Below, one piece after another: positions 1 through 8,044 of a stretch of DNA of 64,000 nt. The position numbers and the translations under genes were made by a program. Source of the DNA: Nocardioides immobilis (GTDB taxonomy: Bacteria > Actinomycetota > Actinomycetes > Propionibacteriales > Nocardioidaceae); NCBI RefSeq assembly GCF_003515065.1, contig NZ_QXGH01000021.1, positions 79,731 to 143,730 of the forward strand, given 5' to 3'. Position 1 is the stretch's first letter, and the number at the start of each line of letters is the position of its first letter. Below the pieces are notes generated by a model. The model did no database searches and was not told the origin of the DNA. It was given only the letters and a program-made list of their open reading frames with translations.

Positions 1-518
1 TGCCAGCGGCCGCGTCCGACCAGGTGCGGCCGGTCCTCGAGCCAGTCCAGCTTGGCGATCGTCGGCGGTACGCCATGGTGACCGCCTACGATCACCGCAT
101 ACGTCGTGGCGGTCTTCCATGAAGCCTCGTACCGGTCCTCCAGCCAGCGGCCGAGGACGACGTGGCCGACCAATCCGTGCGGGGCCTTGCCGAAGTCCGT
201 CACGTCGAGCGGCTCGACGAGCCCGCGTTCGCACATCCGATCGGCGAGCGGTGGAACCTTGGACGCAAACGGCGGGCTGCACTTGGCCACGTCGTGGCTG
301 CCCGCCAGCCATGTCAGCAGGACCTTTCCGTCGCGTGCATCAGGGGGAAGGGCGTCCTCGATCGTGCGCTTGGTGCGTGCCGGCAGCCAGTCCCACACGA
401 GGGATCCCACCGCTGCCGAGTCCTCGAGATGCTGTACCAACGGCATCCACGCCTCGCCGTCGTATCCGGACGATTTGCCCCAGACCGAGCGCGCCGCCTC
501 GCTCCATGAATGGCCCAC
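1..518 (-). CDS. cas3: Type I-E CRISPR-associated helicase/nuclease Cas3, N-terminal HD domain (cut by window edge)
   Basis: The reading frame starts at a GTG (516-518) preceded on the minus strand by AGGAGG six bases upstream and runs without a stop off the left edge, giving 172 residues. Visible Cas3 HD-nuclease features are the opening 'ARSVWGKS', 'VQHLEDSA' with His30, the His75-Asp76 pair in 'AGSHDVAKCSP', and 'GGHHGVPP' around residues 146-152. In type I systems Cas3 is recruited by Cascade and degrades target DNA with its HD nuclease and SF2 helicase; the helicase half would lie left of the window. The order of motifs and the 'SHDVAKCSPPFA' signature resemble actinobacterial type I-E Cas3. 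Further cas genes, if present, must lie to the left in the same direction; none is visible here, nor is a repeat array. Confidence 0.85.
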   Translation of the reverse strand, partial: MGHSWSEAARSVWGKSSGYDGEAWMPLVQHLEDSAAVGSLVWDWLPARTKRTIEDALPPDARDGKVLLTWLAGSHDVAKCSPPFASKVPPLADRMCERGLVEPLDVTDFGKAPHGLVGHVVLGRWLEDRYEASWKTATTYAVIVGGHHGVPPTIAKLDWLEDRPHLVGRGRW

Positions 519-1185
519 GCCGCACCTCCTCGGTGCACGCTAGGCGAATGCCCCGACACCCGCGGCGAAATCGCCGGGTCCGCACCCAGGCGGCCAGTCA
601 GTGGGCGTGGGCTTCAGCGGTAAGCCCGGCTCTTCCCAACGCCTTGGCCCGCCAGACGCCGCATGTCAGGGCGATCGATGTACGTGGAGCCCGCGATCGG
701 CACGGCCAACGTGATGAGGCATTGCCCCGACGCCCCGACCCGAGTCGCGATGTTCCAAGAGCGTAGTGCCACTCGCAGGATGTGATACGCCACTTGATGC
801 GCGACAGATCTCTGGCACCTGATGTGCGACGCCTTGAATACTTCGGCCACATCATGTCCTCACGGCAGCGGACCAGTAAGCCGCTCTCCGCGCTGATGAG
901 CGGTCAACGCTCCGCCGCCGAGACGGGCAGCCGTGTGTTCGGGCGGGGCGCGGTGCTTCGCTATGCCGACCGTCCAGTGATGGCCGACTACGACCGGTGA
1001 GCCGGCGCTCTCGGCCGCCACTCCACTCTGACATCCGTCCCGGCGACCTCGGCTCCACCGCGGCAAGGGGCCTGCGTGCGGCCAGCTCCCACCGTGCGCG
1101 ACGTCCGCTCATCGGCACTATTCCTGTGATCGATCGTGCGCATGCACCGCTGCCGAAGCGTTGAGACCCTGTTGAATTGCTACTT
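519..1185. other. Intergenic stretch with no supported gene
   Basis: Between the Cas3 start and the recombinase stop I see no reading frame with a convincing ribosome-binding site or protein motif. There are also no direct repeats of CRISPR size. It should contain the cas3 promoter. If the recombinase is an integrase, its attachment core could lie here or at 3112-3969. Confidence 0.5.
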
Positions 1186-3111
1186 CTAGCTCACGCGACG
1201 GCGCGCACCTGACCATGGACGATCATTGAGGTCTGCCCGCCACCGCGTCGCGAACTTGTCGACGGACTCGCGATTGAGGGAAGGCTCCCGACCGGTCACT
1301 GGCCGTTGCTTGAAGGCTCCACGGCGGAGATACCTCGTCACGGTGTATCTGTGGCAGCCGATTAACTCGGCCGCTGTCGTGATGGAGATCCATTCCGCGC
1401 TCGCACGCTGATCGGCCCGCTCGGCGGGCGAGAGTGGCGGAATGTAGGTCCTCCCGAACTGCTCGACGGACTCCCTGGATAATGAGGCGTAGGATCGGTG
1501 GGCTGAGCGCCGCTGAATGTCGCCCCTCTTCGCTGCATTCCGGATGGTCATAATCGGCACCGTGAGCAGCTCGGCCGCCGCTCGGCTGGACATCCATGGG
1601 CTGGGTTCGGGGATGTACGCGTATGCCGCGTCGAGGGACACACCGTCCGGGACGACGGCTACAGCTGTGTCGCGCCACGTGAGAGTGACGCGGTCTTCGC
1701 GGAACGCGCGTCCGCCGCGTCGGCGCAGACGGGCGATCGTAAGTTTGTCGATCTGGTCGGCCATGATCTGCTGGCGCTGCTCATCGTTGACGCACATCCG
1801 CCAGACCTCGTCGAGAGAGCGGCTGCTACGCACAAGCTTCTCTACCGGACGGACCTTGGCGCGCCGCTTGAGCGAGTTGCGAGCAGTCTTGAGGGCTGCG
1901 ACCTTCGTTGCGATGGCTTCGACGTCGGCGTCCTCGCCCGTCAGTTCCAGGGCGACCGTGCGCAGGTCCGAGTCGATCTGGGCCAGCTTGATCGAAGTGG
2001 TCGCGTCGTTGGGTACGGTCCACATAAGCCGGTAGGTCGGCCGTCGGCCCCGTTCAGAGAGCAGCCGGCCTTCGATGTAGGTCAGCAGACGGTGACGGTT
2101 CACCGAGGTTAAGCAATGCCGGCACTCAAAATAGGGCACCTTCTTGCTCGTACTGCGAACCATCGAGCGGCCACATTCGGCGCACGTGATGATCCCCGAA
2201 AGAAGGATCGACGTCTTGGCGCGGAGGTTGTTCTTGATCGCCGAATGGTGCCCCTTGTGCGTCAGCGCGTACACCAGCGCGTCGTGCTCGCCGGTGCTGA
2301 TGATGGCGTCGCCGCCGATCACGGGGTTGCCATCCTCGCCGCGCAGCACCTCCGGCCCGCGTCCGGTGCCGCCTCGTCCTGGGTTGCATGGGTACATGCC
2401 GGCCAGGACGGGGTTTTGTAGCAGGTTGTTGACCATCGAGAAGTGCCAGTGGTGGGGCCTGGAACGTGGATAGGCCGGCGGCGGCGCATCAGAAGCGTCC
2501 AGCCACTGCACGATCGAGTAAATCGTGTCGCCGCGAAGTGCTCGGTCGGCCATCTCGCGCGTCCACGGAGCTCGCTGCGGGTCCTGAGCCCGTACCCGGC
2601 CAGGTCCGTTCGGGTTGGGGATGATCCGGAAGCCATAGGGCTGTAGACCGCCCGGCGAGCGACCATTTGCGAGCAAGTAGGCCCTGGCGGCTGCCTGGCG
2701 TTCGGAGGTAGCCGCAGTCTCGAGCTCGCCGAACACCGCCAGCATCTGCGCGAAGGCGCGGCCCTCACTGGTAGTCAGGTCGAGGCTTTGCTCAACGCAG
2801 ACGATCGCGGCACCCCGTCGTTGGAGCTCCTCATCAACCTGGAGGAAGTCCATAACGCGGCGGGCGAGCCGATCGACCTTCCAGACGATGACCGCGTCGA
2901 AGGGTTGGGGGGAGTCCGTAAGTGCTTTCCAGCCGCCACGGTCTTTGGGCTTTACGTGGGTTGCCGACACTCCTCGGTCGACGTACTCACCGACCACCTT
3001 CCAACGACGCGCTGCGGCGTACTGGCGTCCAGATTCAAGCTGCCTGGCCACCGAGACGGACTGTTCGGTGGCGACGGAGATGCGGGCGTAGAGAACGGCG
3101 CTTCGTGACAT
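1186..3111 (-). CDS. Large serine recombinase (site-specific integrase/transposase)
   Basis: This 641-residue protein starts at ATG 3111; an upstream in-frame ATG at 3282 would add 57 residues of non-resolvase-like sequence. The N-terminal resolvase domain (about 1-150) begins 'MSRSAVLYARIS' and carries the presumed nucleophile Ser in 'EQSVSVARQLE', followed by 'VWKVDRLARR' and 'MLAVFGELE'. A recombinase domain follows with 'NGRSPGGLQPYGFR', then a zinc ribbon (CAECGRSM ... CRHC, about residues 315-340). The C-terminus carries two helix-turn-helix-like segments ('SSRAAAELLTVPIMTIRNA' and 'TTAAELIGCHRYTVTRYLRR'), unusual for this family. Enzymes of this type integrate or excise phages and conjugative elements by serine-linked strand exchange. 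Which element it mobilises is not clear, because the nearest visible att-like sequence is a tRNA end, more typical of tyrosine integrases. Confidence 0.9.
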   Translation of the reverse strand: MSRSAVLYARISVATEQSVSVARQLESGRQYAAARRWKVVGEYVDRGVSATHVKPKDRGGWKALTDSPQPFDAVIVWKVDRLARRVMDFLQVDEELQRRGAAIVCVEQSLDLTTSEGRAFAQMLAVFGELETAATSERQAAARAYLLANGRSPGGLQPYGFRIIPNPNGPGRVRAQDPQRAPWTREMADRALRGDTIYSIVQWLDASDAPPPAYPRSRPHHWHFSMVNNLLQNPVLAGMYPCNPGRGGTGRGPEVLRGEDGNPVIGGDAIISTGEHDALVYALTHKGHHSAIKNNLRAKTSILLSGIITCAECGRSMVRSTSKKVPYFECRHCLTSVNRHRLLTYIEGRLLSERGRRPTYRLMWTVPNDATTSIKLAQIDSDLRTVALELTGEDADVEAIATKVAALKTARNSLKRRAKVRPVEKLVRSSRSLDEVWRMCVNDEQRQQIMADQIDKLTIARLRRRGGRAFREDRVTLTWRDTAVAVVPDGVSLDAAYAYIPEPSPWMSSRAAAELLTVPIMTIRNAAKRGDIQRRSAHRSYASLSRESVEQFGRTYIPPLSPAERADQRASAEWISITTAAELIGCHRYTVTRYLRRGAFKQRPVTGREPSLNRESVDKFATRWRADLNDRPWSGARRRVS

Positions 3112-3969
3112 GGACCGAGCGTAGGAAGGTCTCCCGATCCTAGATAGACGACCAGACGAGGGAAGCCGCGGGCATGGCCCTCCCTCGCACTCGCAGTACG
3201 GCACGTGGGGGGTTAACCGCTGCCGCCGGTCGAGGCGCCCGCTAAGGCTAGGGCGCTGCTTGCCCTCCGGCCGGTGGCTCACTTGGCCCTGACGCTTCCA
3301 TCACTCGAAGCGCGTGGACCTGGACGCCCGCGATCTTCGCGGCCTCGGACCACGACGCCCAGTCGCCGTAGTCGCGTTGCCGAGCCACCGGCTGTTCGTA
3401 CGAGAAGCCGCGCTACCCAGCCGGTGCATCTTCCCGAGGCGCGCCACGCGGGCGGAACCTTGGTTCGCCAGCGCAGACGGTTGTCGATGGCTCCGCGATG
3501 GAGGGCCGCCCTCAACGCGCAGTACCGTGTGCAGTTGCCGGATTGACCTCTATGACATCAAGGGCGCCGGCTGCGCCGGCGCCGCCGCGGGGCCCCGCGC
3601 TCCGGGCATGCGGCCTAGCGGCCGGTCCCTGCGCGCACCCCACGGCAGCGCGAGGCGACTCACCGCTTCGAGCTCGCAAGAACCCGATCGACCGGAGTTG
3701 TCAGCGCTTCGACCAACTCGGGCCCGTTGTCGCCGCGACGACTGCGGCCGCTGGGCCCGGAGAAGGCCCATGGGATGGAAGTGTTTGAGCGGGCGGACGG
3801 ACCTGATGTCGGGAAGGCGTCTGCGTCGGTGTGCGTGCCCGCGGGCTCGCGGCGTTGCCGGCACTCTTCAACAGATTCGGCGCGAGGCCGCACGCGAGAA
3901 CTGCAGCCGCGATACGTTGTCACACCACAGCAGCCACGCCAAGACGATAAGCCGGAAGGACGGTAGGGC
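3112..3969. other. Intergenic stretch; possible 46-codon HTH-like fragment at 3248-3388 (minus)
   Basis: No full gene is supported. The best candidate is a minus-strand frame from GTG 3388 to TAG 3248. It reads 'RDYGDWASWSEAAKIAG' with good third-position GC and an HTH-like 'WSEAAKIAGVQVHALR', but has no clear ribosome-binding site. It may be a decayed DNA-binding gene or chance. The other overlapping frames here lack any recognisable motif. Confidence 0.3.
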
Positions 3970-4404
3970 GTGAAATTCGACGGTCCCATTGGCCTAATGC
4001 TCAAGCGGCACAATCAGTACGCCAAGCGAGGCCGCAGCCGCCCGGCCGCGCAAGCCTGTTTCAGCATGTCTCTCAGCGGGGCGGTGACGGACGTGATGAC
4101 CGGTATTCGTTGGGGTCTGGACAGTGGCAAGCCGACAGCGCTTAGTCCCAAATCGATCGAGCTCGTCGAGCGCCGGAGCGAGTGGCTTGCGGTGAGTCCG
4201 AGCGCGACCACGCCGTTGAGCGCACACGTCCAACACGTCAGCCGTGACTTCCGCAGTCAGATCCCGACCGGTGACGAGCTGCCGCGCGTGCAGAAGAAGG
4301 CGCTGAAGAAGCGCCTGAAGAGCGACCTGGAGAGCTACGTCGAGGCTCTGGTAATTGCTGAGCGGCGCCACGGAACCAATTACCTGGGTCGCCGGACCAA
4401 GTGA
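3970..4404 (+). CDS. Hypothetical protein, basic, 144 aa
   Basis: Starts at GTG 3970. I do not recognise the family. The protein is soluble, basic and rich in Lys and Arg near the C-terminus ('RVQKKALKKRLKSDLESY'), with no membrane segment. It is the first of three closely spaced plus-strand genes (next start 8 bases after this stop), so they are probably one transcript. Codon choice is less G/C-biased than in the chromosomal genes to the right, which suits cargo of a mobile element. Function unknown; the start could be elsewhere. Confidence 0.55.
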   Translation: MKFDGPIGLMLKRHNQYAKRGRSRPAAQACFSMSLSGAVTDVMTGIRWGLDSGKPTALSPKSIELVERRSEWLAVSPSATTPLSAHVQHVSRDFRSQIPTGDELPRVQKKALKKRLKSDLESYVEALVIAERRHGTNYLGRRTK

Positions 4405-4411
4405 CGCGTCC

Positions 4412-4981
4412 ATGGTCAGGGCCAAAGATTCCGCGCCGAGCCTCCCGCCGTCCCTGAACGACCGCGAGCGCTACGTGCTCGAAGTCGAAGCGGTACGCTT
4501 CGGTCGAGCCAGGCGAGCAGCCGGGATCGGTGCTGTGTTGTTGGCAGTCGCGTTGGGCTTCTTCTTCGACGACCCTGACCAGACATGCGCCACGGACGTG
4601 GTCACGAAGACGACAACTGAACCATCGTCATCAACCACTACGGCGGCGCTTCCAGACACCACATCCGAGGTCATCACAACGCGCGACTGCGAGGTGCCGG
4701 ATTGGCCGAGGGTCCCCATCGGCCTCGGTGCCGTCGGGCTCCTACTTGCTTCGCCATACGTGCTCCGGATGTTCCCGCCGGGGTCCAAACTCGCGCTTGG
4801 GAGCCTGCTGTCGCTCGAGTCCGGAACGGATGTCTTGGCCGACCATGTCAAGCAGTCCAGCGAGACCGACGCGACACCGCTCCTTGAAGCCGCAAAGCGG
4901 CGTTTGGCTACGAACATCTCGATTGCCGACGCGCCTACGGCGCCGCATGCAAGTGATGGGAACCACGATGCCGGACAATAA
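4412..4981 (+). CDS. Hypothetical membrane protein with two transmembrane segments
   Basis: The ATG at 4412 follows the preceding stop by 7 bases. The 189-residue product has a transmembrane helix at about residues 37-53 ('AGIGAVLLAVALGFFF'). Next comes a Thr/Ser-rich, probably exported loop with two Cys ('DQTCATD' and 'RDCEVPDW'), then a second helix at about 93-108 ('VPIGLGAVGLLLASPYVL') and a cytoplasmic tail. I know no family for it. It lies between two other unrecognised genes of the same strand and overlaps the next one. Confidence 0.55.
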   Translation: MVRAKDSAPSLPPSLNDRERYVLEVEAVRFGRARRAAGIGAVLLAVALGFFFDDPDQTCATDVVTKTTTEPSSSTTTAALPDTTSEVITTRDCEVPDWPRVPIGLGAVGLLLASPYVLRMFPPGSKLALGSLLSLESGTDVLADHVKQSSETDATPLLEAAKRRLATNISIADAPTAPHASDGNHDAGQ

Positions 4982-5405
4982 CTACAACGCTGTCATTCGT
5001 AGCCGGGAGGCTTACAGTGGACAACCGACCCAACCACGATCAGGCGTCACGACGATGACACTTCCAACGAGATCTGACCCGACGTTCGACCAGAACCTTC
5101 TAGCGGTTGAGTTGCTGTTCGCCTACGCTCAGGGCGGTCCCGTGCCCGACGATGAGTCCTTGCCCCAACTACCGGACGAGTATCGGCGTTACATCAAGAC
5201 CGCAAAGGGTCGACTTGACGTCGCCACGTGGGCGGAGTCGTTCCGCGAGACCTATGCGGACCTGTTGTTGTTCAAGTCTGCTCTACTTCGCGAGGAGCCG
5301 AACGTCAGGCTCGGCGATGTTGCGAAGGTCAACGCAGCCATGGAGACCATGTTCCACGGGCTCGCGAAGTGGCTTGCTTCTAGCCCCGAGTTGATCGCGT
5401 CGTAG
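4968..5405 (+). CDS. Hypothetical protein, about 145 aa
   Basis: The frame overlaps the end of the preceding membrane-protein gene. The start is uncertain: ATG 4968 is preceded by a weak GGGA, while ATG 4956 and ATG 5055 are alternatives. From about residue 30 the sequence looks like a real helical protein ('FDQNLLAVELLFAYAQGG', 'LDVATWAESFRETYADLLL'). No motif, membrane segment or catalytic signature is visible. Position and codon use group it with the two genes before it as probable mobile-element cargo. Confidence 0.5.
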   Translation: MPDNNYNAVIRSREAYSGQPTQPRSGVTTMTLPTRSDPTFDQNLLAVELLFAYAQGGPVPDDESLPQLPDEYRRYIKTAKGRLDVATWAESFRETYADLLLFKSALLREEPNVRLGDVAKVNAAMETMFHGLAKWLASSPELIAS

Positions 5406-5446
5406 TTCCCATGCCCAACGACATCCCGACTTGGCGCTCGCCGTAG

Positions 5447-5800
5447 TCACAAACTCGACGCCAGAGCCGTCGTCGCTCCACACGTCTCCTTGGGCCTATG
5501 CGCCGTGTCCGACTCCCGAGAGCATGTCCCGAGTTCTGTTCTGTTGAAGGAACTTCGGTGGCGGCCCGGTGTGCATAAGGTTGCGCTCACGCCTTGACTG
5601 TTGCAGTCGGCTCCGACAGTTTCGGCGGCGACGTGCTGTTCCAACTCAACGAGGCCCGCAGCGCGGGCAGGTACAGATGGCCCGCTCACGCGGCGAAGCT
5701 GCTTGGTCGCCTCGATCATGCCGGGCGCCGCACCAGCGCGCAGCGCCATCTGTCCGTCGCGCCAGCGCTTGACGTTGCAGGAGTGGACCCGGCCGCACAG
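5447..5800 (-). pseudogene. Decayed transposase C-terminus (resembles actinobacterial mutator/IS256-type)
   Basis: On the minus strand, fragments of one protein appear in alternating frames: 'KRWRDGQMALRAGAAPGMIE' with 'ATKQLRRVSG', then 'HLYLPALRAS' in another frame, then 'LEQHVAAETVGAD'. Together they resemble the tail found in many actinobacterial transposases ('WRDGQMALR...KQFRRVNGHLHLPALR'). The family label is from memory and tentative. At least two frame changes show it is dead. It occupies an otherwise gene-free stretch between the cargo genes and the conjugation operon, where a coupling protein might be expected, so an insertion/deletion event may have truncated the operon here. Confidence 0.4.
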
Positions 5801-5861
5801 GGTTCTGGCCGGGTGGGCGGCACGTCGAGTCGGACGTTTGCATGGGCAGAGATGATCAACA

Positions 5862-6137
5862 TCACTCGACCCAGACCAGGTGGGCGGGGTATGGCTCGAC
5901 CCGTGGCGGTTCCGAAGTGAACATCCAGCGGTAGTAGTCCTCCTCGCTGGCGATGTCGACGCTGTCTTTGGCGCCGTTGACGTGGATCTCGCTGATGGCG
6001 CGCATGTCGTAGATGAAGCCTTCGGGGGTGGAGAGGATGACTCGCTTTCCCCACAGCGTGGGCTCGCCTCTCGACGGTCGGGGCTGACGGGCTGGTGGGG
6101 CGCCGAAGTACGGGAGGGGTCGGGGTCGCTCGGTCAT
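5862..6137 (-). CDS. Hypothetical protein, last gene of the conjugation operon (91 aa)
   Basis: The ATG at 6137 overlaps the stop of the upstream peptidase/nuclease gene (ATGA), so it is translationally coupled to the transfer operon. The N-terminus is Pro/Arg-rich ('MTERPRPLPYFGAPPARQ'). The rest is acidic with many aromatics ('EEDYYRWMFTSEPPRVEPYP'). No known domain is recognised. It is the last intact gene before the transposase remnant. Confidence 0.65.
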   Translation of the reverse strand: MTERPRPLPYFGAPPARQPRPSRGEPTLWGKRVILSTPEGFIYDMRAISEIHVNGAKDSVDIASEEDYYRWMFTSEPPRVEPYPAHLVWVE

Positions 6138-8029
6138 CGCGTTGGACCTCCTGAGGCGGCGGAAACGTCGATGGCGCGGGCGACGACGAAGGGGTGGTCG
6201 CTAATGCTTCCGTGGACCCCGCGTCGTACGGCCAGATGCCCGACCCAGGTGGTTCGGGTGGAGCCGAAGATCCAGTCGATCCCGGGATTCCGCGGCGGGT
6301 TGCAGCCGCCGGCATGTGATCCCCCGGCAGAGGCTGCCAGGGTTCCCTGGGCGGTCAGGGTGCAGAACGCCTCTTCTCGCTCGTTGAAGTCCCCCATCAG
6401 GAAGACGGGGAGTTCGTAGTGCTCGATGATCGCGTTGGCCGTGGCGAGCTCGCGGCGTGCGGCCTGGTCGCGGAACCGTTCGTTGCCAGGGTGCCAGCGC
6501 GTGCTCGCCGGGTTGTGGACGTTCAAGAAGCTCGCGTCCTGGCCGGTGACCAGGTTGCGGAGCCGAACGATCGGCATCTGTGTTGGCTTGCCGTTGAAGT
6601 ACGGGACGGTGAGGACGTCGGCGCTGACCAGGGCCCAACGGTCTCGGCGCCAGGCGATGGAGTTGGCGGGCCCGTCGGGCGGTGAGTAGACCGCGTAGCG
6701 GTCGCCGGCCCGAGCGAGCAGTGCTCGTCGCTGAGGGTGTTGGAACTCTTGGAGTCCGACGACGTCGACGTCGTAGGCTTCGAGCAGGGCAATCGCCCCG
6801 CGGATGCGCTGGTGGCTGGGCGCGTATCCGGGCTTGTTCCCGCCGGGAGCGGTGTGGGAGTGGCCGAGCACGTTGAAGCTGGCGACCACGTAGCTGGTTG
6901 TGTGGGAGGACACGGGGGGTTCGACCTGGTCGCCCGCGTGAGTTCGGAGCCAGGCGCTGGGGTCGATGCTGTCCTCGTAAATGGATCCTCCGCGGGGGTG
7001 GACCTCGAAGTGGAGGTGGCATCCGGTGGAGTTGCCCAGGTCTCCCACCTCGCCGAGCTGGTCGCCCGCGCGCACGGGTTGTCCGTCGACAACGTTCAGC
7101 GACTGCATGTGGGCGTACCAGGTCGTCAGCCGGCCTGGACCGGTGCTGACCTGCACCAGCCAGCGCCCCGACCACGCCTCATCGGTCTTCACGATCACGG
7201 TCCCGCCGTGGGCAGCGCGAACTGGTGTGCCGCACGCGGCCGAGAAGTCGGTCCCGGTGTGTCCCCGTGACCATCGGCCACCCTGGGCCCCGAAGTTGTG
7301 GAGATCGGTAAACGCCGACGGGTTGCCGATGGGCGCCACGACGGAGCCTGGGGAGCCAGCCAGCTGGATGCAACCCGTGTCGTACGACGCTCCGGTCCAC
7401 ATCGCGTCTTGGACGCCGAAGCCGTCGAGAAGGTCCTCGGCGAGGACCTCGTCGTCGGCGTATGCGTCGGGGTAGGCGGATCGCTGCACGGCCTGGGCTG
7501 CATCCGTGACCGGCATGTCCTGCCAGTTCGGGACCTGGAGCAGGCGTTCGTAGAACTTCCGCGCCGAGGTGGCGGGGTCCATCAGCTCGCGCATGGAGCC
7601 CCACCAGGGCCACTGCTGTTGGAACACCCCGAGCGACCCGTGGTCGGTTCCGACGGCTTCGTGGGGGAGTTGGAGCGATCGTTCAATGCCCTGCTGGTCG
7701 GGCTTGAGGTCGTCCCCGCGGCCATCGTTCGCGTAGATCCGGAGCCCGGACTCTTGGTGGGCGGTGGCCAGGGCAATCAGCACACCCTGCCGGGGCACGC
7801 CCATCTGAGCGCCGACGGAGACGATCGTTGCCGCGGTCGCGAGCTGTTCCGGGCGCAGTCCCTCCACCGACTCCACTTCATCCGGGGCTGCCGCGGTCGT
7901 GCCGCACCCAGTGGTCGTCGGCCCGCTCCGGCCACCTATCAGAACCATCACCATAAGCACGGCAGGCACGAACAGGATGCCGACACCGATGACCAGCGCG
8001 CCGGCCGCCAGTGGTCCTTTGCGACTCAT
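6134..8029 (-). CDS. Membrane-anchored lytic transglycosylase-like / M23 peptidase / EEP-nuclease fusion of the conjugation apparatus
   Basis: This 631-residue protein combines four parts. There is an N-terminal membrane anchor (about 8-32). Then comes a region resembling lysozyme-like wall hydrolases (about 60-200, 'ALATAHQESGLR', 'LGVFQQQWPWWG'). An M23/LytM metallopeptidase follows, with its zinc motifs 'HTGTDFS' near 256 and 'HLHFEV' near 336. Last is an endonuclease/exonuclease/phosphatase-fold domain (about 380-620) with 'VVGLQEF', 'GDFNERE' near 543 and 'SDHPF' near 606. The first enzymes would open peptidoglycan for the transfer channel, as VirB1-like proteins do. The role of the EEP domain (DNA or phosphoester cleavage) is unknown. 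It lies 15 bases after the VirB6/TrbL-like gene. Confidence 0.85.
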   Translation of the reverse strand: MSRKGPLAAGALVIGVGILFVPAVLMVMVLIGGRSGPTTTGCGTTAAAPDEVESVEGLRPEQLATAATIVSVGAQMGVPRQGVLIALATAHQESGLRIYANDGRGDDLKPDQQGIERSLQLPHEAVGTDHGSLGVFQQQWPWWGSMRELMDPATSARKFYERLLQVPNWQDMPVTDAAQAVQRSAYPDAYADDEVLAEDLLDGFGVQDAMWTGASYDTGCIQLAGSPGSVVAPIGNPSAFTDLHNFGAQGGRWSRGHTGTDFSAACGTPVRAAHGGTVIVKTDEAWSGRWLVQVSTGPGRLTTWYAHMQSLNVVDGQPVRAGDQLGEVGDLGNSTGCHLHFEVHPRGGSIYEDSIDPSAWLRTHAGDQVEPPVSSHTTSYVVASFNVLGHSHTAPGGNKPGYAPSHQRIRGAIALLEAYDVDVVGLQEFQHPQRRALLARAGDRYAVYSPPDGPANSIAWRRDRWALVSADVLTVPYFNGKPTQMPIVRLRNLVTGQDASFLNVHNPASTRWHPGNERFRDQAARRELATANAIIEHYELPVFLMGDFNEREEAFCTLTAQGTLAASAGGSHAGGCNPPRNPGIDWIFGSTRTTWVGHLAVRRGVHGSISDHPFVVARAIDVSAASGGPTR

Positions 8030-8044
8030 CTCGCGTCCCGAAGA

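Noticed and set aside
519..1185. CRISPR array or leader next to cas3
   Set aside because: I looked for 28-29 bp direct repeats at about 61-bp period and saw none.
3314..3973. A 219-codon frame left of the first cargo gene
   Set aside because: Arg/Ala/Pro-rich composition, no ribosome-binding site and several equally long competing frames in the same stretch.
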